Shown here piece after piece: positions 23,032-33,944 of a stretch of 64,000 bases of DNA. The position numbers were made by a program, and so were the translations under genes. The notes under the pieces are model-generated. The model had not been told where the DNA came from and did not search any database. It saw nothing but the letters and a program-made list of their open reading frames with translations. Each line of letters opens with the position of its first letter. Position 1 is the stretch's first letter. Where the stretch lies: assembly GCA_022414725.1 (NCBI GenBank), contig CM039464.1, positions 50,644,545 to 50,708,544 of the forward strand, written 5' to 3'. The DNA comes from Microglena sp. YARC (taxonomy: Eukaryota; Chlorophyta; Chlorophyceae; Chlamydomonadales; Chlamydomonadaceae).

Positions 23032-23091
23032 CTGTTTCTTATCAACCTTTCCACCACTCTCAGGATTCCAGTTGGTCAAGTCTCCAATGTT
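23032..23091 (-). CDS. Ankyrin-repeat protein gene, 20-codon exon
   Basis: Acceptor CGCAG (ending 23092) and donor GTGGGA (23026-23031). The exon is 60 bases, phase 0 at both ends, and encodes NIGDLTNWNPESGG then KVDKKQ. No domain is recognised. It is placed between the exons at 25598-25777 and 20209-20355 by strand, phase and order. The tandem copies of its donor-side half at 21020-23020 support its identity as an exon. Confidence 0.68.
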
Positions 23092-23094
23092 CTG

Positions 23095-24290
23095 CGAGGG
23101 GTGGGCGTGGTAGGGAGGTAGGGAAGGATTGGGTGGGGGTTGGGGTGAGGGGGTTGGGTAGGGTTGGGTAGGGTAGGGATGGGTAGGGTTGGGTAGGAGG
23201 TTGGGCTGGGTGGGGTTGGGTTGGGTGGGGGTTAGGGTGAGGGGGGTGGGTAGGGTGGGGTGGGGTGGGGGTGGTAGGGGGATGGGGTAAGGGTGGGGGA
23301 GGAAGGTTGGTAGGGTGGTTGGGGGTTGGATGGGGTAGGGTGGTAGGAGGGATGGAGTAAGGGTGGGGTGGAAGGGGGGTGGGGATGGAGGGGCAGGGGT
23401 GGGGTGGGTGAGGAAGGGGTGGAGAAGGAGGATGGGGTAAGGGTGGGGGTGGAAGGGTGGTAAGGGGGTAGGGTGGGGGTTGGGAGGGCGTGGTAGGGTG
23501 GTAACGGAGGATGGTGGTAGGGGATGGGGAAAGGGTGGGGGTGGTAGGGGGATAGGGATGGGGTGGGGGAGGAGTGGGCGTGGTAGGGTGGTAATGCAGG
23601 AGGGTGGAAGGGAGATGGGGTGAGGTGGGGGTGGAAAGGTGGTTTGGGGGTATGATGGTTGGGTGGGTGGGGTAGGGTGGGTGGGGGTTGGGGGAGCATG
23701 GTAGGGGTGAGGTAGGGTTGGGTGGGGGCGAGTAGGTTGGGGTTGGGTGCGCGTGGTAGGGGTGGGTGGGGTCGGGTGGGGGTTGGGTTGGGGGTTAGGT
23801 TGGGTTGGGGGGTGAGGAGGGTTGGGTTGGGTGGGCGTGGTAGGAGTGGGTGGGGTGAGGGGGTGGGTTGGGGGTCGATCAGGGTAGGGCTGGTTTGTGT
23901 GGGCGTGGTTGGGGTGGGTGTGGTGAGGGTCCAGTAGGGTAGGGTTGGGTGGGCTTGGTACGGGTGGGTGGGGTGGGGTGGGGTGAGGTGAGGGGGTGGG
24001 GAGCACATCAGCGTCAAATATCAACTGCCTCCTCAGTATCGATGACGTGCGAGGGGTGGTCGTGGGAAGGGGGTAAGGCAGGATTGGGTGGGGGTTGGGT
24101 AGTGTTGGGTGGAGGTTTGGTAGGGGTGGGGTGGAGTAGGGTTTGGGTTGGGCAGGATAGGGTTGGGTGGGCGTGGTAGGGGATGGGGATGGAGGGGTAG
24201 GGTGGGGTGTGGGGGGGGAGGGGTGGGCGTGGTAGGGGAATGGGATAAGGGTGGGGTGGATGGATGGTAGGGGAATGGAGGGGTCCTTAG
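23095..24290. repeat. G-rich low-complexity intron filler (GGGTTGGGTAGGG type)
   Basis: About 1.2 kb of runs such as GGGTAGGGTTGGGTGGGG with embedded GGGCGTGGTAGGG. An island at 24003-24060 (ATCAGCGTCAAATATCAACT) is not low-complexity and might be an exon or fragment, but no clean splice sites are seen. The strand asymmetry would make the minus-strand transcript pyrimidine-rich. Long Pro/Thr open frames here are artefacts. Confidence 0.8.
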
Positions 24291-24399
24291 TTCTGTGGCT
24301 GAAGCTATGTAACCAAGTACAAGTTCAAGTTATTTTTAATTTCCAAGTTCTTTTTAGTTTTCAAGTTGTCAGTTCAAGTTCTTCTGCATTGATCTTAAT

Positions 24400-25560
24400 T
24401 TGCCCGCCCCCTACCCCTACCCCTCCCAGTACACCCACCGCCATGAATTTTGTTGCTGGTGTGCCCTCTGCTGGTGCAGCTGATGATGACACACTAGCCC
24501 CTCTGGACAAGCGGCTTGTCACATGCTCATCATCATCATCCAGGACCACATTCTCAGCATGGTTGACCTTAATTTTGCCTGCCCCGTACCCCTACCCCTC
24601 CCACTACACATACCGCCAAGAATTCTGTTGCCGGTGTACCCTCTGCTGGCGCAGCTGATGAGAAACGAACCACTTGGGACAAGCGGCTTGACACATGCAT
24701 ATCATAATTCAGACCAAGAACTCCAAGAACGCCAAGAACACTGTTGCTGGTGTACCCTCCGCTGGTGCAGCTGATGATGAGACACTAACCACTCGGGACA
24801 AGCGGCGTGACACATGCGCATCATCATCAAGCAACCACGTTATCAGCATGGTTAATCTTACTTTTGCCTGCCCCCTACCCCTACCCCTCCCATTACACCT
24901 ACCACCATGATAAGACACTAACCACTCTAGACAAGCGGCGTGATATATGCTCATCATCATCCAACAACCACGATCTCCTCTCTCTTCAAGTTCAAGTTCA
25001 AGTTCTTCTGCATGGTTGATCTTACTCTTGCTTTCCCCATACCCCTACCCCTCCCAGGATACCTACTGCCAAGAACTCAATGGCTGGTGTACTCTCTGCT
25101 GGCGCAGCCGCTAATGAAGCACTAACCACTCAAACAAGCAGCAAGAAACATGCTCATCATCATTATCATCATGGTTGATCTTACTTTTGCCTGCCCCCTA
25201 CCCCTACCCCTCCCAGGAGACCTACCGCCATGAATTATGTGGCTGGTGTACACCCTTCTGGCGCAGCGTATGAGACACTAACCACTCAAGACAAGCAGCG
25301 TGACACATGCTCTTTATCATCCAGGACCGCATTCTCCTCTCTCTTCAAGTTCTAATTCAAGTTCTTCTCAGCTTGGTTGATCATACTTTTGCCTGCCCCG
25401 TACCCCTACCCCTACCAGCAAACCTACCGCCAAGAATTCTGTGGCTGGTGTACTTTCTGCTGGCGCAGCTGATGAAACACTAACCACTCGAGACAATTGG
25501 CGAGACACATGCTCCTCATCATCCAACATCCACGATTTCAACATGATTGATCGCACTCTT
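24400..25560 (-). repeat. Donor-side copies of the 60-codon ankyrin-gene exon
   Basis: Six or seven units of about 150-190 bp. On the minus strand each carries GATGATGATGAGCATGTG, the Arg/Ser segment and CCAGCAACAGAATTCATGGC (encoding DDDEHVSRRLSRVVS then TPATEFMA), usually followed by a GTAGGT-type donor and C-rich filler. They repeat the 3' two thirds of the exon at 25598-25777. Some carry CAAGTTCAAGTT repeats from the LINE tail. Confidence 0.85.
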
Positions 25561-25597
25561 GCTTTCCCCATACCCCTACCCCTCTCAGGAGACCTAC

Positions 25598-25777
25598 CGC
25601 CATGAATTCTGTTGCTGGTGTACTCCCTTCTGGCGCAGCTGATGAAATACTGACCACTCGGGACAAGCGGCGTGACACATGTTCGTCATCATCCAATACC
25701 ACGTTCTCCTCTCTCCTCTTCTTCACTGCCTTCTTTAAGTACCGAGCCAGTATGAAGTGCAGATTCAAGCTAGCAAC
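25598..25777 (-). CDS. Ankyrin-repeat protein gene, exon with second ankyrin repeat
   Basis: Acceptor CACACAG ends at 25778 and donor GTAGGT lies at 25592-25597. It is 180 bases, phase 0. The first codons give VASLNLHFILARYLKKAV. Joined to the preceding exon's end (ELCTPAQ) this reads as an ankyrin repeat, CTPAQ-VASLN.HF..ARYL, the usual TPLxxAxxxGHxxVxxxLL pattern with a leucine where glycine is typical. A basic KKAVKKRREE, acidic LDDDEH and Ser/Ala/Pro-rich tail follow. That the repeat spans the exon junction is strong evidence that 31190-31318 and this exon are consecutive. Ankyrin repeats mediate protein-protein contacts; the partner is unknown. Confidence 0.8.
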
Positions 25778-28700
25778 CTGTGTGTGCGTGTGTGGTATGT
25801 GTGTGTGGTGTGTGTGTACTCCTCCCTCTTCTTCTTCACTGCCTTCTTGAAGTACCGAGCCAATATGAAGTGCAGACTCAAGCTAGCCACCTGTGTGTGT
25901 GTGTGGTATGTGTACTCCTCCCTCCTTTTCTTCACTGCCTTCTTTAAGTACCTAGCCAGTCTGAAGTGCAGATTCAAGCTAGCCACCTGAGTCGGTGATT
26001 AGTGTTGGGAATGTTCAAATACTAAGCCGGTATGAAGAGCAGATTTAGGATTTTTTTATTCTTTAGGTAGCCACCTGGGTTGGTGATACCGAGCCAATCT
26101 TATGAAGGCAGATTCAAGTTGTTGATTAATTGATTAATTTAAGCCAGCCGTCTGGCTTGGTGATTGGTGCTGGGAAAGTTTAAATACGATGCCTGGCCGC
26201 GGGAGATGGGGGGGGGGGGGGGGGCTGTGTGGTAGGAGCGTAGGCGAGCGTAGGACATATGTTATATAGGTTGGATTCGGGCGGGCGAACAACAGTTCCG
26301 GGAATAATCCGCGCCCAGAAAGAAGTGACGATGTTCGGAGGGCAAACAAACGAAGGCGGCAGAAAGAAGTAGGGGGACAGTCGGGAACAGTACAAACTAA
26401 GCGCAGAACAAAACCGAGGCGCAGAAGAACCTACTTTATTAGCTCGCCAAATTCACACCGACAGGCTTCCCGTCGTTTGCGTTTGCAGTCGAGGCAGGAT
26501 ACCGATCAAAAACCATAGCGCTAGACAGTTTGTGTCGAACGGAAGGATGTGATCAACGGGTGCAAACGGACAAATGACTTGCCTCGGGGGTTGCCGATTT
26601 CAACGGCGACTGCTCCAGGCTAGTTTCCTGTCCTGACATTGATACTTGAGGCGTCGGGTTCGAGTAAAGAAAGAGTAGATACAATATTACTGAGCTCTTC
26701 CTCGGAAGAAAAAAAGTGAACCGAACGGAAGGACAACGAGGACTCGCAAAATGAGATTATGCGTGGATGCCTCGATTGCTCCGGTGGTTGACAAGCGAAC
26801 CAGTCCAACGAAGTTGATCCACTTCTGGTCAACTGAATAAACACGCCTCGAAAGTAGCTTTTGTCGCGAAGGAAACTGCCGAAAAGTTACAAAACAATGT
26901 GACGCTGTGCACTAATCACTTATTGTATATATACAGGTATAGTTAGCTCTAGTCTAACAAAGCCAGTGTGAAGTGGAGATTCAAGCTAGCCACCTGGGTT
27001 GGTCATTGGAATTGCGAATGTCCAAATTTTACTGAGCCAGTGTGAAGATTCAAGCATTATTTTTAGCTAGCCACCTGGCTTGGTGATGGGTGTTGGGAAT
27101 GTTTAAGTACCAAGCCAGAATGAAGTGGAAATCCAAGCTAGCCACCTGGGTCAGTGATTGGTGTTGGGAATGTTCAAGTATCGTAGCAGCATAAATCGTG
27201 GATTCAAGAATTTTGCATTTATTAATTTTTGGCTAGCCACCTGGCTTGGCGATTCCTGTTGGGAATATTGAAATACCATGCCAGCATGGAGTGCAGATTC
27301 AAGCATTTGTTTAGCCAGCCACCTGGGTTAGTGGTTGGTGTTGGGAATGTTGACATACTAAGCCAGCATGAAGCGCAGATTCAAGCATTTTTATTTTATT
27401 TTAGCTAGCCACCTGGCTTGGTGATTGGAAATGGGAATGCGCTGATACCGTGCCAGCATGGAGTGCAGATTCAAGCATTTGTTTAGCTAGCCATCTGGGT
27501 CGGTGATTGGTGTTTGGAATGTTGACATACTAAGCCAGCATGAAGCGCAGATTCAAGCATTTTTATTTTATTTTAGCTAGCCACCTGTTTTGTTGATTGG
27601 ACATGGGAATGCGCTGATACCGTGTCAGTATGGAGTGCAGATTCAAGCATTTGTTTAGCTAGCCATCTGAGTCGGTGATTGGTGTTCGGAATGTTGACAT
27701 ATTAAGCCAGCATGAAGCGCAGATTCAAGCATTTTTATTTTATTTTAGCTAGCCACCTGGCTTGGTGATTGGAAATGGGAATGCGCTGATACCGTGTCAG
27801 TATGGAGTGCAGATTCAAGGATTTGTTTAGCTAGCCATCTGGGTCGGTGATTGGTGTTCGGAATGTTGACATACTAAGCCAGCATGAAGCGCAGATTCAA
27901 GCATTTTTATTTAATTTTAGCTAGCCACCTGGCTTGGTGATTGGAAATGGGAATGCGCAAATACCGTGCCAGTATGGAGTGCAGATTCAAGCATTGCCTA
28001 TGTAATTACTTTTTAGCCAGCCACCTGGGTCGGTGATTGGTGTTGGGAATGTTCAAACACCGAGCCAGTGTGAAGCGCAGATTTAAGCATTGTTTATTTA
28101 TGTATTATTTTAGCTAGCCACCTGGCTTGGTGGTTGGTGTTGGGAATGTTGAACTACCGAGCCAGTATGAAGTGCAGATTCACAATTTAATTTTGTATTT
28201 GTTTTTTTATTTTTTGCTAGCCTCTGGGGTCGGTGATTGGTGTTGGGAATGTTGAAATACCGAGGCAGTATGGAGTGCAGATTCAAGCATTTGTATTTAT
28301 TTATTTTCAAGCTAGCCACCTGGGTCGGTGATTGGTGTTGGGAATGTTCAAATACCGAGCCAGTATGAAGCACAGATTCAAGCATTGTTTAATTGCGTAT
28401 TTTTTAGCTAGCCACCTAGCTTGGTGATTGGTGTTGGGAATGTTGAAACACCGAGCCAGTGTGAAGTGCAGATTCACATTTTTTTTTTTTTTTTTTGTGC
28501 TAGCCTCCGGGGTTAGTGATTGGTGTTGGAAATGTTGAAATACTAAGCCAGTATGAAGCACAGATTCAAGCATTGTTTATTTATTTGTTTTCAAGCTAGC
28601 CACCTGGGTCGGTGATTGATGTTGATAATGTTGAAATACTAAGCCAGTATGAAGCACAGATTCAAGCATTGTTCATTTATTTGTTTTCAAGCTAGCCACC

Positions 28701-28830
28701 TGGGTTGGTGATTGGCGGTGGGAATGTTGAAATACCGAGCCAATATGAAACGCAGGTTCAAGCGTTGTTAATTAATTTAAATATTTTAGCTAGCCACCTG
28801 GCTTGGTGATTGGAAATGGGGAATTCGCAA
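25778..28830 (-). repeat. Acceptor-side copies of the 60-codon exon, about 25 units
   Basis: On the minus strand, units of about 85-110 bp read GCTTGAATCTGCACTTCATA, CTGGCTCGGTA, then TTCAACATTCCCAACACCAA and the GTGGCTAGC region, so they repeat the LNLHFILARY part of the exon at 25598-25777. Units nearest the exon (25860, 25955) run further into it (KKAVKKRREE). Distant units have lost that part and gained an intron-derived NIPNTNH... segment. A unique island at 26190-26960 interrupts the array. Confidence 0.9.
26190..26960. other. Unique 0.77-kb island inside the exon-fragment array
   Basis: Non-repetitive, moderately GC-rich sequence with a G run at 26208-26223 and short open frames on the minus strand. 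No terminal inverted repeats or clear target duplication are seen, and no domain is recognised. It is probably an insertion of unknown type. Confidence 0.5.
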
Positions 28831-28849
28831 CCGAGTGTAGGGCACTGCT

Positions 28850-29045
28850 TTGTTTGGGGCTATGCCTAACTAGTTCCTTTTCAGCTACGAGCAGCATCTT
28901 CTAGGCAGCTCCCCTGACTGGCTAGTCAGCCCAAGCTGGTGCAACCTAATGCCCCTTAAAGCTGACACAACCAGCTTTCCTGTTGTGCTGCCATCTTGGG
29001 GCTTGGCCCGGTGGCTGGCTCGGGGAGCTGTACTAGGGATTTTTT
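28850..29045. repeat. Relative of the AGCAGCTTCTAGGCAGCTCC family
   Basis: Contains TTTTCAGCTACGAGCAGCAT, CTTCTAGGCAGCTCCCCTGA and GGCTTGGCCCGGTGGCTGGC, matching parts of the inverted-repeat family at 33950-34770, 34820-35040 and 35790-36190. It is flanked by the start of the 143-bp array. Confidence 0.6.
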
Positions 29046-29697
29046 TTCCGCTGTACATAGCGATTGCTACATTTTTACCCCGTTTAGACCCAAAGTGTCC
29101 CTATACACAACATTGAGGCCTGTTGAAGCCCTAAAAAGCTATAAACGCTGTCCCTTGAGGAGGCCTAGATCCATTATGCTAGGGAAAAAAACATTTCAGA
29201 TTTGAAAAATAAATCCCTGCTTAACTCCTCACATCCCATCCGCAAACATAGAAGAGCACACGATATAAAATATATATATTTAAATTTGACACTTCAATAA
29301 CCAACAACAAATGTACCCACGCTTTGAAGGTCTAAACCAAAAAATAATTAACCTTATAATATGAGCTTCACTCCCCATCCCATCTGCTTACAAAGGAGAG
29401 CACACAATATAAAATTTATATTTTTAAATTTGACACATATATAACCAACAACAAATATACCCACGCTTCGGATGTCTATACAAACAAATTAATAACCTTA
29501 TAATAGGAGCTCTACTCCTCATCCCATCCGCTTACAAAGAAGAGCACACGATACAACATTTTTTTTGTTTGACACATATAACCAACAAAAAATAGACCCA
29601 CACTTCCAATGCATATACAAACATATTATTAACCTTGTAAGAGGAGCTTTACTCCTCATCCCACCCGTTAAAATAGAAGAGCACAATCCCCGTTTTG

Positions 29698-29886
29698 ACA
29701 AATGGCTCAGTGGTTGAGCTCCTTGAAAGAAGTGTCGGGTTCGAATCCCCACGGGTGCGCTTTAGTTCGCGGTCGCTGCCAACCGCCATGATAGCACTGT
29801 CGAAGTAGCAGCCCGTTCCCTACCGCCGAAAGACGGGGCTCCCTTAATACCACACCCCACTTAGAGTTATCATTACTTTTCTTAGA
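29698..29886 (+). mobile_element. tRNA-derived SINE
   Basis: Box A region TGGCTCAGTGGTTGAGC (from 29703) and box B GGTTCGAATCC (29738-29748) in the tRNA-like head. The body carries GCCAACCGCCATGATAGCAC, CCCGTTCCCTACCGCC and CCCTTAATACCACACCCCA. The head is close to a Ser/Leu-type tRNA pattern but lacks a full cloverleaf. Confidence 0.82.
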
Positions 29887-29940
29887 AGAGCACACCATGC
29901 ACTGTAGCGCGACATCTTTGTCTGCGTATACATATATATA

Positions 29941-30117
29941 TAGGGGTCGGCAATATGATATCATATGACATCATGTCATCATATGATATCATATGATGCC
30001 GGTGGTCTGACTAAGTCACTTTGGCCTGGGCCATCATATCATATGATATTTAATCATATGATTTTCATATGATATCATACTTGTCTTTGGTAAACATATA
30101 TGATTTGCCATTCCCTA
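29941..30117. mobile_element. 177-bp TIR element rich in ATATGATATCATATG palindromes
   Basis: The termini TAGGGGTCGGCAATATGAT and ATTTGCCATTCCCTA are inverted repeats with mismatches, and resemble those of the MITE at 10950-11136. The interior is a string of CATATGATATC palindromes. The flanks are TATATATA and CATATATA, compatible with an 8-bp duplication, but the AT microsatellite makes it ambiguous. Confidence 0.72.
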
Positions 30118-30657
30118 CATATATAACCAACAACAAAAGTACCTACAATTTGGATCTATCAACAAACAAATGATGAACCTTTTAATTGGAGCTCAACTCC
30201 TCATCCCATCCGTATACATAGAGGAGCACACAATGTAAAATGTATTTTTTTACTTACACAAATATAAGCAACAACAAATTTACCCGTGGTTTGGATGTCC
30301 ATACAAACAAATTATTAACCTTGTAATAGGAGCTCTACTCCTCATCCCATCCGTAAACACAGAAGAGCACACGATGTAAAAATGTATTTTTTAACTTGAC
30401 ACAAATCTAAACAACAACAGATTTACCCGTGGTTTGGATGTCTATACAAACGAATTATTAACCTTGTAATAGGAGCTCTACTCCTCATCCCATCCGTAAA
30501 CACAGAAGAGCACACGATGTAAAATGTATTTTTTTACTTGACACAAATATAAGCAACAACAAATTTACTCGTGGTTTAGATGTAAATACAAACAAATTAT
30601 TAACCTTGTAATAGGAGCGCTACTCCTCATCCCATCCGCTTACATAGAAGAGCACAA

Positions 30658-30805
30658 TCCCCGTTTCGACAAATGGCTCAGTGGTTGAGCTCCTTGAAAG
30701 AAGTGTCGGGTTCGAATCCCCACGGGGGCGCTTTAGGTCGCGGACGCTGCCAACCGCCATGATAGCACTGTCCAGGTCAAGTAGCAGCCCGTTCCCTACC
30801 GCCAC
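30658..30805 (+). mobile_element. tRNA-derived SINE, truncated tail
   Basis: Nearly identical to the head and first body part of the copy at 29698-29886 (TGGCTCAGTGGTTGAGCTCC, GGTTCGAATCC), with an extra CAGGTCAAG. It ends at CCCTACCGCC before the CTTAATACCA segment. Confidence 0.78.
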
Positions 30806-30814
30806 AATGCACAG

Positions 30815-30900
30815 TGGTGCAGCATCTTTGCCTGCCTACCTGAGCTGGTGTGCACAACTCGGTCGAGTTCTCTACGTAGTTATCATGACTGTGCTACCTT
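30815..30900 (-). repeat. Donor-side copy of the ankyrin exon
   Basis: On the minus strand TACGTAGAGAACTCGACCGA, GTTGTGCACACCAGCTCAG and GTAGGC repeat the last 40 bases and donor of the exon at 31190-31318, without its ankyrin core. It lies on the downstream side of the complete exon. Confidence 0.8.
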
Positions 30901-30924
30901 GATTGCTTGCTGTTGTGCGGATGA

Positions 30925-31150
30925 GGGTGAGGGTATGGGGTGGGGGGGAGGAAGAGGAGGTGAGGGAAGGAAGAAGAGGTGGGGGAAGGAAAAAGAGGTG
31001 GGGGAAGGAAGAGGGTGTGGGTATGGGTATGGGGTGGGGGAAGGAAGAGGAGGTGGGGGAAAGAAGAAGAGGTGGGGGAAGGAAGAGGAGGTGGGGGAAG
31101 GAAGAGAAGGTGGGGGATGGAAGAGGGTGTGGGTGTGGTTGGGTGAGGTT
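30925..31150. repeat. GGTGGGGGAAGGAAGA low-complexity tract
   Basis: About ten degenerate copies of a 17-21 bp purine-rich unit between the donor-side copy and the complete ankyrin exon, on the intron side. Confidence 0.85.
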
Positions 31151-31189
31151 GTGAGTGCAGTGGGTGTGGCTAGGGTGAACTCTGCTTAC

Positions 31190-31318
31190 CTGAGCTGGTG
31201 TGCACAACTCGGTCGAGTTCTCTATGTAGCTTGGCTGATTGGGGTTGGCCCCATTTTCTATAAGAAGCTTGCAAACCTTGGTACGGCCTCTTTGTGCGGC
31301 CAGGAACAAGGGGGTGAT
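31190..31318 (-). CDS. Ankyrin-repeat protein gene, exon with first visible ankyrin repeat (43 codons)
   Basis: Acceptor GTGATTCAG (ending 31319) and donor GTAAGC (31184-31189). It is 129 bases, phase 0. It encodes ITPLFLAAQRGRTKVCKLLI then ENGANPNQPSYIENSTELCT and PAQ. The TPLxLAAxxGRxxVxxLLIENGANPN sequence is a canonical ankyrin repeat. A second repeat begins at CTPAQ and continues in the exon at 25598-25777. Ankyrin repeats fold as helix-turn-helix-hairpin modules that bind other proteins. Upstream exons with further repeats are expected beyond 33 kb but not found. The acceptor-side copies at 31319-32935 repeat only its first 20-30 bases. Confidence 0.85.
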
Positions 31319-32935
31319 CTGAATCACAGGACATGGGTAGGGTCAACATAAGTAGTGATTACAAAACACATTGTGTAGCCAGGAACAAGGGGGTGGTCTG
31401 AATCACAGTACATGGATAGTGGAGTAAACATGGGTAGTAGTTACAAAGAAGGATGTGTAGCTAGGAACAAGGGGGTGATCTGAATCACAGTACATGGGTA
31501 GGGTCAACATGGGTTGCAAATTACAAAACACTTGGTGCTGCCAGGAACAAGGGGGAGGTCTAAATCACAACAGAGGACACAGAATTCAGGTCGGATTGTG
31601 TGGTGTGAGAAGGTTGTGCAGCAAGGAACAAGAAGGTGATCTGAATCACAGTACATGGGTAAGGTCAACATGGGTAGTGATTACAAAACACATTGTGTAG
31701 CCAGGAACAAGGGGGTGGTCTGGATCACAGTACATGGATAGTGGAGTAAACATGGGTAGTAGTTACAAAAGACGCTGTGCACCCAGGAACAAGGTTGGTG
31801 CGCCCTCTTTGGGCTGCCAGGAACAAGGGGTGGTCTGAATCACAGCACATGGGTAGGGTAATGGGCAAATTACAAAACACGTCGTGCAGCCAGGAACAAG
31901 GGGTGGTCTGAATCACAGTACATGGGTAGGGTAATGGGCAAATTGTAAAACACGTCGTGCAGCCAGGAACAAGGGGTGGTCTGAATCACAGTACATGGGT
32001 AGGGTAATGGGCAAATTATAAAACACGTCGTGCAGCCAGGAACGAGGGGGGTGGTCTGAATCAGAGTACATGGGTAGGGTCAACATGGGTAGCGTCAACA
32101 TGGGTTGTAAATTTCAAACTACGTCGTGCAGCCAGGAACAAGGGGGTGGTCTGAATCACAAAATGGGTCACAGAATCCAGGCCGAAATGGGTGGGGTGTG
32201 AAGGTTGTGCAGCCTGGAACAAGGGGGTGGTCTGAATCACAAAAAGGTTCAAAGAATACAGATCAGGAGTGCGTGGTGTGTGGTGTGTGGTGTGGGAAGG
32301 TTCAGAAAGCAAGCCAGGAGTGTGTGGTCTGGGAAGGCTCAGAAAGCAGGTCTGGAGTGTCCTATGCAAAGGTTGTGCAGCCAGGAACAAGGGGGTGGTC
32401 TGAATCACAAAAAGGTTCAAAGAATACAGATCAGGAGTGCGTGGTGTGTGGTGTGTGGTGTGGGAAGGTTCAGAAAGCAAGCCAGGAGTGTGTGGTCTGG
32501 GAAGGCTCAGAAAGCAGGTCTGGAGTGTCCTATGCAAAGGTTGTGCAGCCAGGAACAAGGGGGTGGTCTGAATCACAAAAAGGTTCAAAGAATACAGATC
32601 AGGAGTGCGTGGTGTGTGGTGTGTGGTGTGGGAAGGTTCAGAAAGCAAGCCAGGAGTGTGTGGTCTGGGAAGGCTCAGAGAGCAGGTCTGGAGTGTCCTA
32701 TGCAAAGGTTGTGCAGCCAGGAACAAGGGGGTGGTCTGAATCACAAAAAGGTTCAAAGAATACAGATCAGGAGTGCGTGGTGTGTGGTGTGTGGTGTGGG
32801 AAGGTTCAGAAAGCAAGCCAGGAGTGTGTGGTCTGGGAAGGCTCAGAAAGCAGGTCTGGAGTGTCCTATGCAAAGGTTGTGCAGCCAGGAACAAGGGGGT
32901 GGTCTGAATCACAAAAAGGGTCACTGAACGGACGT
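31319..32935 (-). repeat. Acceptor-side copies of the ankyrin exon, about 16 units
   Basis: On the minus strand each unit reads ACTGTGATTCAG then ACCACCCCCTTGTTCCTGGC, the acceptor and first codons (TPLFLAAQ) of the exon at 31190-31318, followed by unrelated intron sequence containing ACCCATGTACTGTG. From 32205 the units become a precise 168-bp repeat (four to five copies), with GGTTGTGCAGCCAGGAACAA and GGAGTGCGTGGTGTG. Long open frames on both strands follow from the 168-bp period being a multiple of three and are not genes. Confidence 0.9.
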
Positions 32936-32939
32936 CGAG

Positions 32940-33885
32940 GGAGTGTGGTGTGGCAAGATTCAGAAAGCAGGTCGGGAGTATGTGGTGTGTGGTGTGGGAA
33001 GGGTCAGAAAGCAGGTCGGGAGTATGTGGTGTGTGGTGTGGGAAGGGTCAGAAAGCAGGTCGGGAGTATGTGGTGTGTGGTGTGGGAAGGGTCAGAAAGC
33101 AGGTCGGGAATATGTGGTGTGTGGTGTGGGAAGGGTCAGAAAGCAGGTCGGGAGTATGTGGTGTGTGGTGTGGGAAGGGTCAGAAAGCAGGTAGGGAGTA
33201 TGTGGTGCGTGGTGTGGGAAGGGTCAGAAAGCAGGTCGGGAGTATGTGGTGTGTGGTGTGGGATGGGTCAGAAAGCAGGTCGGGAGTATGTGGTGTGTGG
33301 TGTGGGATGGGTCAGAAAGCAGGTCGGGAGTATGTGGTGTGTGGTGTGGGATGGGTCAGAAAGCAGGTCGGGAGTATGTGGTGTGTGGTGTGGGAAGGGT
33401 CAGAAAGCAGGTCGGGAGTATGTGGTGTGTGGTGTGGGAAGGGTCAGAAAGCAGGTCGGGAGTATGTGGTGTGTGGTGTGGGATGGGTCAGAAAGCAGGT
33501 CTGGAGTATGTGGTGTGTGGTGTGGGAAGGGTCAGAAAGCAGGTCGGGAGTATGTGGTGTGTGGTGTGGGAAGGGTCAGCAAGCAGGTCGGGAGTATGTG
33601 GTGTGTGGTGTGGGAAGGGTCAGAAAGCAGGTCGGGAGTATGTGGTGTGTGGTGTGGGAAGGGTCAGAAAGCAGGTCGGGAGTATGTGGTGTGTGGTGAG
33701 GGAAGGGTCAGAAAGCACGTCGGGGGTGTGAAGTCTGGGAAGGCTCAGAGTGCAGACGGGAGTGTGTGGTGTGTGGTGTGGGAAGGTTCAGAAAGCAGGT
33801 CAGGAGTGTGTGGTGTGTGGTGTTGGAAAGTTCAGAAAGCAGGTCGGGAGTGTGTGGTGTGTGGTGAGGGAAGGTTCAGAATTCA
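32940..33885. repeat. 44-bp minisatellite, about 21 units
   Basis: Unit AGGTCGGGAGTATGTGGTGT, GTGGTGTGGGAAGGGTCAGA, AAGC. Highly homogeneous, with a few A/T variants (GGGATGGGTC). It shares GGAAGGTTCAGAAAGCAGGT with the neighbouring 168-bp repeat, from which it probably arose. The open frame of over 600 codons is spurious. Confidence 0.95.
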
Positions 33886-33944
33886 GGTTGCTGCAATATC
33901 ACATGCCACACTCAGGGATGCCAACTTGATTCATCATAGCTCTT

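Larger units (their letters stand above)
29225..30655. repeat. 143-bp tandem repeat, about eight units
   Basis: Units begin CTCCTCATCCCATCCG and contain AGAAGAGCACACGATGTAAA, ACAACAAATTTACCC and ATTAACCTTGTAATAGGAGC. The array is interrupted by a SINE (29698-29886) and a TIR element (29941-30117). A second SINE copy with the same upstream sequence (CCCCGTTT-GACAAATGGC) closes it at 30658, so part of the array was duplicated after SINE insertion. Confidence 0.9.

Noticed and set aside
22996..24024. Minus-strand Pro/His/Thr-rich frame of 342 codons
   Set aside because: Translation of GGGTTGGGTAGGG low-complexity DNA. Only its last 20 codons (23032-23091) are an exon.
17040..30805. tRNA genes at 17050, 29700 and 30660
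   Set aside because: Box A and B sequences are present, but there is no complete cloverleaf, and each is joined to a conserved non-tRNA body. They are SINEs.
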